A stretch of DNA of 64,000 nt from CAYQPF01 sp964419225. GTDB taxonomy: Bacteria; Cloacimonadota; Cloacimonadia; Cloacimonadales; CAYQPF01. Positions 52,541-62,398 of this stretch are shown piece by piece. A model generated the notes under the pieces. It did not search any database, was not told the DNA's origin, and saw only the letters and a program-made list of their open reading frames with translations. Positions within the stretch are counted from its first letter, which is position 1. Every line of letters starts with the position of its first letter. A program made the position numbers and the translations under genes. The stretch spans positions 62,001 to 126,000 of the forward strand of contig CAYQPF010000001.1 in the NCBI GenBank assembly GCA_964419225.1, read 5' to 3'.

Positions 52541-52870
52541 TTGTAGGGGCTGACTCCCACGTCAGCCCATTTGAAAAATGAATAAAATTTTTGCGATTTA
52601 AATGCATCTTTTTCTAAAGAGCCTGGCAGGCTCTTCTCCCAAGAGCGGATCCTATTTTAATCCCTTCCCTTAATAAAAGGGAAGGGACGGGGATGGGTTA
52701 AAGCCTCTTCAGTGTCCATACTGTCCATATAGTCCATTGTGTCAATTGAGTCCATTTCTCGAAAAGCATCTCCTTTCCCTACTTCCGTCTGGCACTTTAA
52801 TTGGGCAAGCTGCCCAATCTCCCGAAATGCCCAGGATAAATAGAAACGCAAATATGCGTCTCTATTTATG
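52541..52870. repeat. Array of perfect or near-perfect hairpins plus family C repeat
   Basis: Five hairpins in 330 bases: GGGCTGAC/GTCAGCCC (52547-52568), AAGAGCCTG/CAGGCTCTT (52617-52635), TCCCTTCCCTT/AAGGGAAGGGA (52661-52687), ATTGGGCA/TGCCCAAT (52800-52818) and a 15-bp pair with one mismatch (52836-52869). A reversed family C block is at 52711-52755. No gene is present. Confidence 0.85.
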
Positions 52871-52951
52871 AGCAAATCATTTAGAGAATAATTGGGATAA
52901 TATTTGACAGAAAATCCCCTATTTGAAATTAATCATATTGCTTTGTTAATG

Positions 52952-52957
52952 TATAAT
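52952..52957 (+). promoter_or_regulatory. Possible -10 element upstream of dnaE
   Basis: TATAAT 51 bases before the dnaE start, without a convincing -35 at normal distance. A TTGACA at 52904-52909 is too far upstream to pair with it. Confidence 0.3.
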
Positions 52958-53008
52958 TGTTCTCAACACCGGATCAAGGCTGAGAGGGCATTCGGGGAGG
53001 TAAACCAG

Positions 53009-56000
53009 ATGGCATTTGTTCATTTGCATAATCATACGCAGTACAGTCTTTTAGATGGAGCCTGTCGGGTCGATAAAATGATGGATCTGGCGAAAACTTA
53101 CAATATGCCGGCTGTTGCCATGACTGATCACGGGAACATGTTCGGAACCATAGATTTTTACAATACTGCCAAGAAATACGGGATCAAACCTATTATTGGT
53201 ATCGAAACTTACCTTATCAACAGTGACTTTGGCACTCCTTCCGCCAAAACCGACTACCGTTATCACCTGGTATTACTCGCTAAGAATGACATCGGTTACA
53301 AAAATCTCTTAAAGCTTTCCACTTATTCTTATCTGGAAGGATTTTATTATAAACCCAGAATAAATAAAAATCTGCTGAGAAAGCACTGCGAAGGGTTAAT
53401 TGCTTTGTCTGCCTGTGTACACGGGGAAATCGGCGTATTATTGTCAGCTGGAAAGTATAAAGAAGCAGCAGAATCAGTCTATTTCTATAAAGAGCTTTTC
53501 GGAGAAGATTATTATCTGGAACTACAGGATCACGGGTTACCGGAAGAACAGAAAGTCATGCCAATGATCATCGATATGGCCAGGGAAACTGATACCCAGA
53601 TGGTGGTAACCAACGACTGCCACTATCTAAAAAAACAGGACTCCGAAGCTCATGATGTTCTGCTTTGTATCCAGACAGGTAAATCTCTATCTGATCCCAA
53701 CCGCATGAAATATGACACAAACCAGTTATACTTTAAAACCGAAGAGGAAATGCGGAAACTCTATCCCCAGGTTCCTGAAGCTTATGAAAATACTTTAGTC
53801 ATAGCCGAAAAGATAGATTTCAAGTTAAAATACGATAAATTCCTGCTGCCTGAAATTGATATACCCAAGGAATTCCCGGATCAGAAGGACTATTTACGAG
53901 ATCTTTGTCAGAAGAATCTGAGCAAAAGATATCCGGAAGTCACAGAAGAAATTACACAGAGACTGGATTATGAATTGGGTGTGATCTCCAGCATGGGCTT
54001 CGACGGCTACTTTTTGGTAGTCAAGGATTTCATCGATAAAGCACGCGAAATGGACGTACCGGTAGGACCTGGCCGTGGTTCTGCTGCAGGTTCGATAGTT
54101 TCTTATCTTTTAGGCATAACTCAGATCGACCCCATCAAATACCATCTGTTCTTTGAAAGATTTCTCAATCCCGACCGGATCAGTATGCCTGATATTGACA
54201 TTGATTTTTGTGCAGAAGGCAGAAGCAAGGTCATTGAATATGTTATTTCCAAATACGGCAGAAACAGTGTAGCCCAAATCATTACTTTTGGTACGCTGGG
54301 AGCCAAGTCAGTTATTAAAGATGTAGCACGGGTTTTGGATCTGCCTCCTGTAGATGCCAATAATATCACAAAATTGATGTCCTCAGTACCTAAAGTCAAT
54401 TTGAAAGACTGTCTTACTGAATCCAAAGAATTTGCCGAAGTGATGAAAAGCAACGACCTCTATAGTTCCATTTTAACCTACAGTATGGTTCTTGAAGGCC
54501 TGATCCGTCAAATCGGGATCCACGCTGCAGGTGTTGTGATAGGTCCCGGAGATCTAAGCGATTATGTCCCGCTGGCTATCAGTACCCAGAAAGATGACGA
54601 AGGTGCGGTTCTGGTTCAGTATGAAGGAAAGTGGCTGGATGATCTGAAGCTCTTGAAGATGGACTTCTTGGGCTTGAAGACCCTGACCTTAATTAAAAAA
54701 ACACTTACTTTGATCAAAAAATATAAGAACGAAGATGTGGATATCGATAATGTAAATCTCGAAGATCCCTTAACCTACAAACTTTTTGCCGACGGTCAGA
54801 CTGACGGAATATTCCAGTTTGAATCTGCGGGCATGAAGAAATATCTCATGGAATTGAAGCCTTCAGTCTTTGAGGATCTGATCGCAATGGTGGCTTTGTA
54901 TCGGCCGGGTCCTATGCAGTTTTTTGTGAAATTCATTCAAGGTAAGCCTAAACAGGAAAAGATTACTTATTTCCATCCATTGACAGAAAATGTCCTCAAG
55001 GAGACCTACGGGGTGACTGTCTATCAGGAACAGCTGATGCAGATCTCACGAGAACTCGGTGGTTTAACCGGTGGTGAAGCAGATACTCTGAGAAAAGCCA
55101 TGAGTAAGAAAAATACAGATATGATGCAAAAACTCTATTCCAAATTTGAGGAAGGCTCTGCCAAGAATGGATTAACTCAGGAACTTGCCAAGCAAATCTG
55201 GGAAGAATGGCTGGATTTTGCCAAGTATGCGTTCAATAAAAGTCATGCAACCTGTTATGCCTTGGTGGCTTATCATACAGCTTATCTTAAATCTCATTAT
55301 CCTGTGGAATTTATGACAGCTTTACTTTCTTTGGAAGATGATCTGTCGAAGATGCCCTACTTCCTGGAAGAATGCAAGAATATGGGGATCAACATTGTTC
55401 CGCCCAACATTAACAAGAGTGAAAAAGAATTCAGCATTCATGGTGATGAAATTCTCTTTGGTCTGAAAGGCATTAAGAATGTGGGAGATGCAGCTATCAA
55501 TGCCATGCTCAATGAAAGAGAAACCAACAGTGATTTCAAAGATCTGTTTGATTTAGTAAGCCGTCTCGACAATATGGCTGTGAACAAATCAGTGCTGGAA
55601 AGTCTTATCTATGCCGGTGCTGTGGATGAATTACCGGGGAACAGATCACAGAAGTTTGCCGTAATTGAAAGAGCCATCGAATATGGATCATCTCAGCAAA
55701 GTGATAAACGCAGAGGACAAGCCACTTTTTTTGATGCGTTCATGGATAATGATGAGGATGAGTACAAACCAGACTTACCTCAACTCGAGGACTGGCCTAT
55801 AAATTACCGTCTGGAACAGGAAAAGAAGATTCTGGGCTTTTATGTATCCGGTCACCCTTTGATGCGAAGAAAAGAGATCCTGTCGTATTTTACGAATATA
55901 GACACAAAATCAATTTCAGAAGAAAATAAGCCTGTACCCGGTAGTGTGTTTATTGCAGGGGTTGTTACAGGTGTGATGAATAAAAAAGACCGTAAAGGTT

Positions 56001-56464
56001 TGCCTTATGCAATTGTCACGATGGAAGATCTATATGGAAAATTTGAAATAAGCTTGTTTAATAAAGATTATGATAATTTCTTCAGAGTGATCAAGGATGG
56101 TCTGGAGCTCTTTATCATCGGCAAAAAATCTTCCTACAAGGATTCAGAAGATGCCCTGTTAAGAATCATTCCGCACAAGATTATGCTCTTTGAGGATTTA
56201 CCCGCTAAAACATCCGGGGATGTTGTTATTAGTATGCATGAAGATCAGATCAATACGAATTTAACGAATCAAATAGTGAGAAATATTCATGAATACCCCG
56301 GAAATTTTAACATTCAATTTAATATATTGACAAATGGTTTTAAATCTCTAACCTTACAGCCAAGGAGTTATAAAATTTTCCCTGAAGAGAAGTTTATCAG
56401 GTTTTTGAAGCAAAATGGCATTAACTTCCAGGTTAAATTAAATATGGATAACTCCACAAGCTGA
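53009..56464 (+). CDS. dnaE: DNA polymerase III alpha subunit DnaE
   Basis: Replicative polymerase catalytic subunit. I choose the ATG at 53009, just after GGGGAGG (52994-53000), because the conserved N-terminus FVHLHNHTQYSLLDGA follows directly; an earlier in-frame start would add 35 unrelated residues. The 1151 residues comprise a PHP domain (about 1-280), the polymerase core with PGRGSAAGS and PDIDIDF (catalytic D395, D397, D399), the fingers region with RPGPM and FNKSHATCYA, a helix-hairpin-helix region and an OB-fold (about 960-1040). The length is typical of DnaE. The gene is first in a run reaching at least maf. Confidence 0.97.
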   Translation: MAFVHLHNHTQYSLLDGACRVDKMMDLAKTYNMPAVAMTDHGNMFGTIDFYNTAKKYGIKPIIGIETYLINSDFGTPSAKTDYRYHLVLLAKNDIGYKNLLKLSTYSYLEGFYYKPRINKNLLRKHCEGLIALSACVHGEIGVLLSAGKYKEAAESVYFYKELFGEDYYLELQDHGLPEEQKVMPMIIDMARETDTQMVVTNDCHYLKKQDSEAHDVLLCIQTGKSLSDPNRMKYDTNQLYFKTEEEMRKLYPQVPEAYENTLVIAEKIDFKLKYDKFLLPEIDIPKEFPDQKDYLRDLCQKNLSKRYPEVTEEITQRLDYELGVISSMGFDGYFLVVKDFIDKAREMDVPVGPGRGSAAGSIVSYLLGITQIDPIKYHLFFERFLNPDRISMPDIDIDFCAEGRSKVIEYVISKYGRNSVAQIITFGTLGAKSVIKDVARVLDLPPVDANNITKLMSSVPKVNLKDCLTESKEFAEVMKSNDLYSSILTYSMVLEGLIRQIGIHAAGVVIGPGDLSDYVPLAISTQKDDEGAVLVQYEGKWLDDLKLLKMDFLGLKTLTLIKKTLTLIKKYKNEDVDIDNVNLEDPLTYKLFADGQTDGIFQFESAGMKKYLMELKPSVFEDLIAMVALYRPGPMQFFVKFIQGKPKQEKITYFHPLTENVLKETYGVTVYQEQLMQISRELGGLTGGEADTLRKAMSKKNTDMMQKLYSKFEEGSAKNGLTQELAKQIWEEWLDFAKYAFNKSHATCYALVAYHTAYLKSHYPVEFMTALLSLEDDLSKMPYFLEECKNMGINIVPPNINKSEKEFSIHGDEILFGLKGIKNVGDAAINAMLNERETNSDFKDLFDLVSRLDNMAVNKSVLESLIYAGAVDELPGNRSQKFAVIERAIEYGSSQQSDKRRGQATFFDAFMDNDEDEYKPDLPQLEDWPINYRLEQEKKILGFYVSGHPLMRRKEILSYFTNIDTKSISEENKPVPGSVFIAGVVTGVMNKKDRKGLPYAIVTMEDLYGKFEISLFNKDYDNFFRVIKDGLELFIIGKKSSYKDSEDALLRIIPHKIMLFEDLPAKTSGDVVISMHEDQINTNLTNQIVRNIHEYPGNFNIQFNILTNGFKSLTLQPRSYKIFPEEKFIRFLKQNGINFQVKLNMDNSTS

Positions 56465-56470
56465 GGAAAT

Positions 56471-57589
56471 ATGAAGAAATCTATTTTCTTTCTTTTACTG
56501 TTTTCCTTTTGTTATTTGCATGCTGAAGAACTTATTTTTGACAGAGTAGGAGAGGAAACACAATTTATTTTAATGCTGCCTTATTATGATCTGTTAAAGC
56601 TAAAAACAGATAATCCTTCCCACCATTTTAGTGCTGTCGTTGATATTTTCACAAAAAGGGATAGCCAATTTCATAAGATGTTTGACATCTCTTTTACTGT
56701 GAATGACAGTACTGTCTTTGATGGTGAGTATTATCCCCTGATTTTTTCAGAAGTCATACCTTACGGCAGAAAAAATCTGAGGCTGCAAGTCTCTACAAAA
56801 GATTCCGGGATTATTTACGAAAAGAAATATGAGCTCAACATCCCCAGAGTCTCGCAGAACTTTGCTAAAATGGCTGTGATTACCAACAGAAACGGGATGT
56901 CGTTCCTGCCGACCCAAAACAAACTTAAAACAGATCTTGATTCGTTGTATCTGATCCAGAAAATGAGCTTCCTGCCGGACAGTGTCTTTCTCGTTGTAAC
57001 CAAAGACTCCAAAAAAACTCAACACAAGCTTGAACCTCAAAAAGATCTGAATGTTATGGTTTCAGATTATATGGATGATTTTTACAGTGCAGAGCCCCGT
57101 TTGAATATTTATTATCAAAACAAACTTTACTCTCGAGGTTTTGATTTTTTTACAAACAGTAATTCCTTTAAAGAAAAGTACAGTCCCAAAGTCCAATTAC
57201 GACAGATGAGAAACATTCTTTCGCAAAACGAATGGGCATCGTTTCAGTCTGTTTCAGAAAAAAGACTTCAAAGTGAAATAGACAGGTATTGGAAAAATCA
57301 TGATCCCAATCCCCTGACAATTATTAATGAAAATCAGGAAGTATTCTATAATCGCATCACCTACGCTAATATACATTTTTCTATCCGGGGTTATAAGGAA
57401 GGCTGGGATTCAGACAGGGGAAGAGTTTACCTGAAATATGGTGCTCCTGATGAAATTGCAGAAGAAGTTTTACCTCTGGGAAGATTCCCGGCAATACTCT
57501 GGATTTATGAAGGTCAACAGAAAAAATTTTATTTCTACGATATAAAAGGATATGGTAATTATGAACTTAAAAAAACTATTGAAGACTAA
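56471..57589 (+). CDS. GWxTD-domain exported protein 1
   Basis: A 372-residue protein with a signal peptide (about 3-18) and a C-terminal GWxTD-type domain: GWDSDRGRVYLKYGAPDE (residues about 312-329) and a terminal aromatic-rich stretch FYFYDIKGYGNYELK. The beta-rich N-terminal part is not recognised. GWxTD domains occur in Bacteroidota-related and other phyla and have no assigned function I can state. It starts 6 bases after dnaE and overlaps the next gene by 38 bases. The pairing with a second, related protein suggests they work together in the envelope. Confidence 0.85.
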   Translation: MKKSIFFLLLFSFCYLHAEELIFDRVGEETQFILMLPYYDLLKLKTDNPSHHFSAVVDIFTKRDSQFHKMFDISFTVNDSTVFDGEYYPLIFSEVIPYGRKNLRLQVSTKDSGIIYEKKYELNIPRVSQNFAKMAVITNRNGMSFLPTQNKLKTDLDSLYLIQKMSFLPDSVFLVVTKDSKKTQHKLEPQKDLNVMVSDYMDDFYSAEPRLNIYYQNKLYSRGFDFFTNSNSFKEKYSPKVQLRQMRNILSQNEWASFQSVSEKRLQSEIDRYWKNHDPNPLTIINENQEVFYNRITYANIHFSIRGYKEGWDSDRGRVYLKYGAPDEIAEEVLPLGRFPAILWIYEGQQKKFYFYDIKGYGNYELKKTIED

Positions 57590-58934
57590 TGTCATCCTCG
57601 TTCTGATCATTTTCTTTGGATGCACCTCCCTCTTTGGAACTGAGTTAAATGTTGTAACCAGCCTCAGTCGATTTGCCAATGAACAAGGGCAGACAGTATT
57701 TGAAATCTCGTATAAAATTCTCAATGATCAACTTACTTTTATTAAACAAAACGATCAATTTGTTGCGAGCATAGAAGGCACTATCAACATTATTAAAGCT
57801 AACAGAATTTTAAAAACAGAGAAGTTTGACTGTCAGATTGGTGCAGTGAATCAACTCCAGACAAAATCAAACAGATACTTCTATCTGGATAAAATTTCTT
57901 TAACCCTGACCAAGCCTGGATACAATATTGAAATTCTTTTCAAAGATAAGAATTCGGAGAAGGAAACGGTTTGGCGTTCAGACCTTAAAGTTTTTGAGAC
58001 TAAATCCATAATGAGTGACCTTGAGCTGTCTAAATCTGTTATTGCTGATACTTCCGGGATTATGGAGAAATTTAACCGTCTGGGACAGATTTATTTTGTA
58101 GAGCCAGGCAAAATGTTCAACACAACTCAGGACAGTTTGAATATTTATTTTGAATTATATAAGAAAGTTGAAGAGCCGGAAAAAGCATTCAAAGTGGAAT
58201 ATAAAATTTATAAGGAAAATAAACTCGTCTTCTCCGAAACAGATTCTACACTTATCCGTTTTTCTCCTTTGTGTACCTTAAAGAGTTATCCTATAATGAA
58301 CTGGGAGGAAGGGAAGTATAAAATTTATTTGGGTGTTTATGATAAATCCAATACTCTTTTAGAAGATAAAGAAACTGAATTTATTGTATTTAAGGGAGTA
58401 GAAAAAATTATTCTCAGGATGTTCCCTAATGATGAAGATGAATATAAATTAATGAAATATTTTATGAATTCCAACCAGATCAAAACTTGGAATAACATTA
58501 GTAATGAAGCCAGAAAGGCTTTCATCGACAAATTCTGGGCAAGTAATGACAAAAATAAGGATGATGATAAAAACGATTTTTACGATCTTGTCAAAAGCAG
58601 AATCGAAACCAGCAGAAGCTTTGTCAGGTTCACAGATGGCTGGAAAAGTGATATGGGCAGAATCTATATCAAATACGGGAAACCTGAAAGCGTTGAAAAG
58701 AAAAGCACAGATGCTACAAACAAATACTCGGTAAAAGATTATCAAATTTGGAAATATATTGGACCGGACAGAACTTATGTCTTTGTGGATTTACAGGGAA
58801 GCGGTAATCAAAAGCTGGTTTATTCCAAGAATGATGACAGTGAATATACAGACCCCAAATGGAGAACATACCTCAACTCTGATTTTGATGAATCTAACTT
58901 AGACTATGAAAGTTCTCCCGACCTTTGGAAATAA
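57552..58934 (+). CDS. GWxTD-domain exported protein 2
   Basis: A 460-residue protein with a hydrophobic N-terminal segment (about 11-28) containing FFGC, which could be a lipobox, and a C-terminal GWxTD-type domain: DGWKSDMGRIYIKYGKPES (residues about 362-380) and YVFVDLQGSGNQKLVYS. Between them, the segment RKAFIDKFWASNDKN before the GWxTD motif is typical for the family. It overlaps protein 1 by 38 bases; the ATG at 57561 is an alternative start. It is the second member of a tandem pair. Confidence 0.85.
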   Translation: MVIMNLKKLLKTNVILVLIIFFGCTSLFGTELNVVTSLSRFANEQGQTVFEISYKILNDQLTFIKQNDQFVASIEGTINIIKANRILKTEKFDCQIGAVNQLQTKSNRYFYLDKISLTLTKPGYNIEILFKDKNSEKETVWRSDLKVFETKSIMSDLELSKSVIADTSGIMEKFNRLGQIYFVEPGKMFNTTQDSLNIYFELYKKVEEPEKAFKVEYKIYKENKLVFSETDSTLIRFSPLCTLKSYPIMNWEEGKYKIYLGVYDKSNTLLEDKETEFIVFKGVEKIILRMFPNDEDEYKLMKYFMNSNQIKTWNNISNEARKAFIDKFWASNDKNKDDDKNDFYDLVKSRIETSRSFVRFTDGWKSDMGRIYIKYGKPESVEKKSTDATNKYSVKDYQIWKYIGPDRTYVFVDLQGSGNQKLVYSKNDDSEYTDPKWRTYLNSDFDESNLDYESSPDLWK

Positions 58935-58940
58935 CTGCCG

Positions 58941-59531
58941 ATGATCCATGAACTATTGAAGAATAAGAAAGTTATTCTGGCTTCTGTATCTCCTCGCAGA
59001 AAAGAAATATTCAATATGCTGGGTGTTAACTTTCTCCAGTTAGAAGCACCTTTCGAGGAAACAATAGAGGATACCGACCATGTTAACCCCAGGAAATTTG
59101 TGCAGAATCATGCACGTCAGAAAGTACAGTCACTCAGTTGTAAAATGGATGAGGATTGTTTGATTATTGGTGCCGATACAATTGTCTATCATCAGGAAAC
59201 AATCCTGGGTAAACCTGGTGACTATCAACAAGCTTATGAATACCTTATGAATCTGGCAGGTAATTACCATCAGGTTTATACAGGGATTGCAGTCAGTTAT
59301 CAGGGTAAAGTTGAGACAGACTTTACCAGAACAAAAGTAAAATTTATAGATTTAACAGATACTGAGATAAAGAGTTATTTAGCAACAAAGGAATCTTTTG
59401 ATAAAGCCGGAGCTTATGGTATCCAGGGTTACGGAAGTCAATTCATCGAATCTGTCAGTGGTTGTTATTTCAATGTCATGGGCTTCCCGGTAACAACATT
59501 TTATCAATTACTGAAAAGGATGTTGGGATGA
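58941..59531 (+). CDS. maf: Maf-family nucleoside triphosphate pyrophosphatase
   Basis: House-cleaning pyrophosphatase acting on non-canonical or pyrimidine dNTPs. The signature ILASVSPRRKEIFNMLG is at residues about 12-28, followed by IIGADTIV and LGKPGDYQQAYEYL, then AGAYGIQGYG and a C-terminal NVMGFPV. The length of 196 is standard. It is 6 bases downstream of the GWxTD gene and overlaps the amidohydrolase start by 4 bases (ATGA). Confidence 0.95.
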   Translation: MIHELLKNKKVILASVSPRRKEIFNMLGVNFLQLEAPFEETIEDTDHVNPRKFVQNHARQKVQSLSCKMDEDCLIIGADTIVYHQETILGKPGDYQQAYEYLMNLAGNYHQVYTGIAVSYQGKVETDFTRTKVKFIDLTDTEIKSYLATKESFDKAGAYGIQGYGSQFIESVSGCYFNVMGFPVTTFYQLLKRMLG

Positions 59532-61006
59532 TTCTTTTTACAAATGCAAACTTCCATTCTCTGAATAAGAATAATGATGTTTTTGGAGCACTTTTAATAG
59601 ATAATGGAGTAATTAAACAAACTTTTAAACACTCTCTTTCAGTAATGGATGTACAAAAAATTGATCTCCAGGGTAAACATGTTTATCCAGGATTTATTGA
59701 TACCCATACCCATTCGTTTGAAGGTGGATTGTACAGCCTTGGTACCGATATGGGTAAGGTAGAATCAATTGCAGAAGCTTTAACTTTACTTTCACAAGCC
59801 AAACCATTTGGCAATTGTCTCTTTGCCTTCAATTATGATGAGAACAGAATAAAAGAAAAACGCTTTCCCCTTATTACTGAATTGGACCGGATTTGCTCCG
59901 ATATTCCTTTAATCTTACGCAGAGTCGATGGGCACAGCTGTGTGATCAATTCTAAAGCAGCTGCTTTGATCCCCTGGAAAACAAAGTTGCCTTCAGATTT
60001 CGACGGATTGTTGAGAAAAGAAGAAAATGACTTTGTGGCTCATTGGTTTCATAAGCACATTGATGCTGAACATATTCTGGAAATCTACCATCATTCTGCA
60101 GATTTAGCAGCTAAATCAGGGCACACAACAATCCATACTATGATCGGTGATGCTCAAAACGATTACCTGCACTATAAAATTGTCCGGGATAATTTAACTC
60201 AATTCAAAATAGATTTTATCCTGTATCCACAAATCTTCTCTATTACAAAAGCACTTGAACTGGGAGCTTCCCGCATCGGCGGATGCATTCTGGCAGATGG
60301 TTCTTTCGGCTCACATACGGCAGCATTGTTTGAACCATACATCGACCAGCCTGATTGTATTGGAACTCTATACAAAAGTGATTCTTTCTGGCAGGATTTT
60401 GTGCAAACAGCCAATCATAATAATTTGGCAGTAGCTGTTCATTGTCTCGGAGACAGAGCTGTGTCTCAAATTGTTAGATCATATCAAAAAGTACTGGAAG
60501 AAGATAACCGGGGAATCCGGCATCAGATCATTCATGGCGAGTTAATCTCTTCAAAAACTCAGGATATCATGCAAAAATACAACATTTCTGCTTCTATGCA
60601 GCCTATGTTCGATCACCTTTGGGGTGGGGATAAACAATACTATGCCCAGGTGCTTGGTATTGAAAGAGCACTGAAATCCAATCGGTTTGCAACTCTTACT
60701 GAAAAAGGTATCAATGTCTGCGGAAGTTCTGACTGGTATATCACTGAATTAAGTGCTTTAAAAGGTATCAATTCAGCCATGCATCATCATAACCCTGAGG
60801 AAAGATTAACTCTCGAGCAAGCCTTACATTTATACACAAAAAATGCGGCTTGGCTTTCTGGTCATGAACAAGTCAAAGGCTGTCTTGATATAGGGTTTGA
60901 TGCAGACTTAACCTGCCTCAATCAGGAAATCTCACCTGATACAGATATAGCACAAATAAAAATTGATAAAGTTTTTAAGAGAGGTAAGCAAATTGCCGGA
61001 AATTAA
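59528..61006 (+). CDS. Amidohydrolase (YtcJ-like)
   Basis: A 492-residue metal-dependent hydrolase of the YtcJ/amidohydrolase-3 type. I start at the ATG that overlaps the maf stop (ATGA). The metal motif GFIDTHTHSFEGG is at about residues 56-68, with further ligands in IHGELISS and CGSSDWY. The segment VDGHSCVINSKA is typical of this subfamily. The substrate is unknown. It overlaps the next gene, whose start lies in its last codons. Confidence 0.9.
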   Translation: MILFTNANFHSLNKNNDVFGALLIDNGVIKQTFKHSLSVMDVQKIDLQGKHVYPGFIDTHTHSFEGGLYSLGTDMGKVESIAEALTLLSQAKPFGNCLFAFNYDENRIKEKRFPLITELDRICSDIPLILRRVDGHSCVINSKAAALIPWKTKLPSDFDGLLRKEENDFVAHWFHKHIDAEHILEIYHHSADLAAKSGHTTIHTMIGDAQNDYLHYKIVRDNLTQFKIDFILYPQIFSITKALELGASRIGGCILADGSFGSHTAALFEPYIDQPDCIGTLYKSDSFWQDFVQTANHNNLAVAVHCLGDRAVSQIVRSYQKVLEEDNRGIRHQIIHGELISSKTQDIMQKYNISASMQPMFDHLWGGDKQYYAQVLGIERALKSNRFATLTEKGINVCGSSDWYITELSALKGINSAMHHHNPEERLTLEQALHLYTKNAAWLSGHEQVKGCLDIGFDADLTCLNQEISPDTDIAQIKIDKVFKRGKQIAGN

Positions 61007-61592
61007 AGAAGAAAGAATTCTCGAAATAATTAAAACAGAGTTTCAAATCCATCCATTGGCAACTCTGATAGATATTTACAAACTATTCTACCAATCAGCT
61101 TTCGGCCCAGGTCATATCATTACAAATGAAAACATCGCCAGACAATATTTTGATCTGGAAATAAACTCAACTCAAGAATGGGATCCAACTTACAATTGGC
61201 AGGATATCTCCTTTTATAATAATTACTATCGGGTTAATCTGAAAGTAATCGCAGATCAAATAATCGGCAGAGATGAACTTTTTGAAGCATTTCTGAACAG
61301 CCAGTATCTGGAAGTTAATCTTACTGATAAACAATGGCAGGAAGAGTGGAAATGGATTCAAAACATTCTGCTGCTTAACTATCCCGATTTAAGGAAAAAT
61401 ACCAGAGAAATTGATTATCTGGATTACATTCTGGCTGGATTTAATCACTATACACATCACAGTGAGATTTTTAAAAAACATTATTCTCCCCATTATCGTA
61501 TAGTTGACTATAATTCATTCAATAATCTGCTGTTAAAGCATAATTTAGGAGGAACAAAGAATGTTCAGGAAGATAAAACCGGAAGCACTTGA
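60993..61592 (+). CDS. Conserved hypothetical protein, TTG start
   Basis: Function unknown. The likely start is the TTG at 60993 with GAGGT (60981-60985) seven bases upstream; a TTG at 60963 lacks such a site. The 199-residue product is soluble, aromatic-rich and helical. LIDIYKLFYQSAFGPGHII (residues about 26-44) looks like a family-conserved block, as does RVNLKVIADQ. It overlaps the amidohydrolase by 14 bases and the flavin reductase-like gene by 32 bases, so it is in the same transcript. Confidence 0.75.
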   Translation: MPEIKEERILEIIKTEFQIHPLATLIDIYKLFYQSAFGPGHIITNENIARQYFDLEINSTQEWDPTYNWQDISFYNNYYRVNLKVIADQIIGRDELFEAFLNSQYLEVNLTDKQWQEEWKWIQNILLLNYPDLRKNTREIDYLDYILAGFNHYTHHSEIFKKHYSPHYRIVDYNSFNNLLLKHNLGGTKNVQEDKTGST

Positions 61593-62064
61593 TAATAATG
61601 TGTTCGAACTGGTAGGACAAAAATGGCTGCTGGTTACTGCAGGAACAAAAGATAAATATAATATGATGACTGCCAGTTGGGGCGGCTTTGGTATCCTTTG
61701 GAATAAACCGGTATGTTATATCTTTGTCAGACCAACCAGATATACTTACGAATTTATGGAACAGGAATCTGTATTTTCCCTGAATGTCTTACCGGAAAAC
61801 CTCAAAGAAATTCTCATGATCTGCGGCACTAAATCCGGTAGAGATCTAAATAAAATGGAAATTTCGGCTTTGACAAGCTTTAGCACAGAACTGGGTAACA
61901 TCGGCTTTCAAGAATCCGAATTAATCATTGACTGTAAAAAACTCTATTTTCAGGATATCCAACCCGAACATTTTCAGGATCAAAGCATTCACAATCTATA
62001 CCCTCTCAAAGATTATCACCGAATGTATATTGCGGAAATTGTGGAAATCAGTCAAAAAGAGTAA
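61561..62064 (+). CDS. Flavin reductase-like domain protein
   Basis: A 167-residue protein with the flavin reductase-like fold: NMMTASWGGFGILWNKP (FMN-binding region), FVRPTRYTYEFMEQ and the FSLNVLP segment. This fits the flavoprotein family that binds FMN and reduces it or acts as an FMN-binding electron carrier. The start is the ATG at 61561 after AGGAGG. It overlaps the upstream gene by 32 bases and is the last gene of the operon that likely begins at dnaE. Confidence 0.92.
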   Translation: MFRKIKPEALDNNVFELVGQKWLLVTAGTKDKYNMMTASWGGFGILWNKPVCYIFVRPTRYTYEFMEQESVFSLNVLPENLKEILMICGTKSGRDLNKMEISALTSFSTELGNIGFQESELIIDCKKLYFQDIQPEHFQDQSIHNLYPLKDYHRMYIAEIVEISQKE

Positions 62065-62398
62065 AGTGATTAATGGTTAATATACTTATCTGATTTGGTT
62101 TTAGAAAAGTATTTTTTTCAAGTACAGAAAACTAGAAACAGTAAACCACAAACGAAATTTAACCCTTTCTTTCTGGTGCTTTCAGAGAATGTCTCACACA
62201 GAATAGCAGTGCTCTGTGGGCCAGAGGTGGTAATGGTTTTTCAGTCGTGAGTCTAAAGTAGTCATTGGTGAGTGGAGAAATAGTTACAAATCACACCCTG
62301 GATCAAAAAAAATAACATAATTCGAAAAAAAATATTTACAATTTTAGAATGTTATTGCAACGTTGGTTTATGTATTTATTTTTTTCTTTGAGGTAATT
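62065..62398. other. Spacer with family D-like repeat
   Basis: It begins with a GATTAATGGTTAAT repeat after the stop and contains GTGAGTCTAAAGTAGTC / GGTGAGTGG reiterations (about 62246-62277), similar to the repeat after dtd. No gene is seen. A T-rich stretch and GAGGTAATT precede the next start. Confidence 0.6.

Noticed and set aside
52657..52875. Minus-strand frame of 72 codons.
   Set aside because: It is a translation of hairpin and tandem repeats (MDSIDTMDYMDSMDT) and not a gene.
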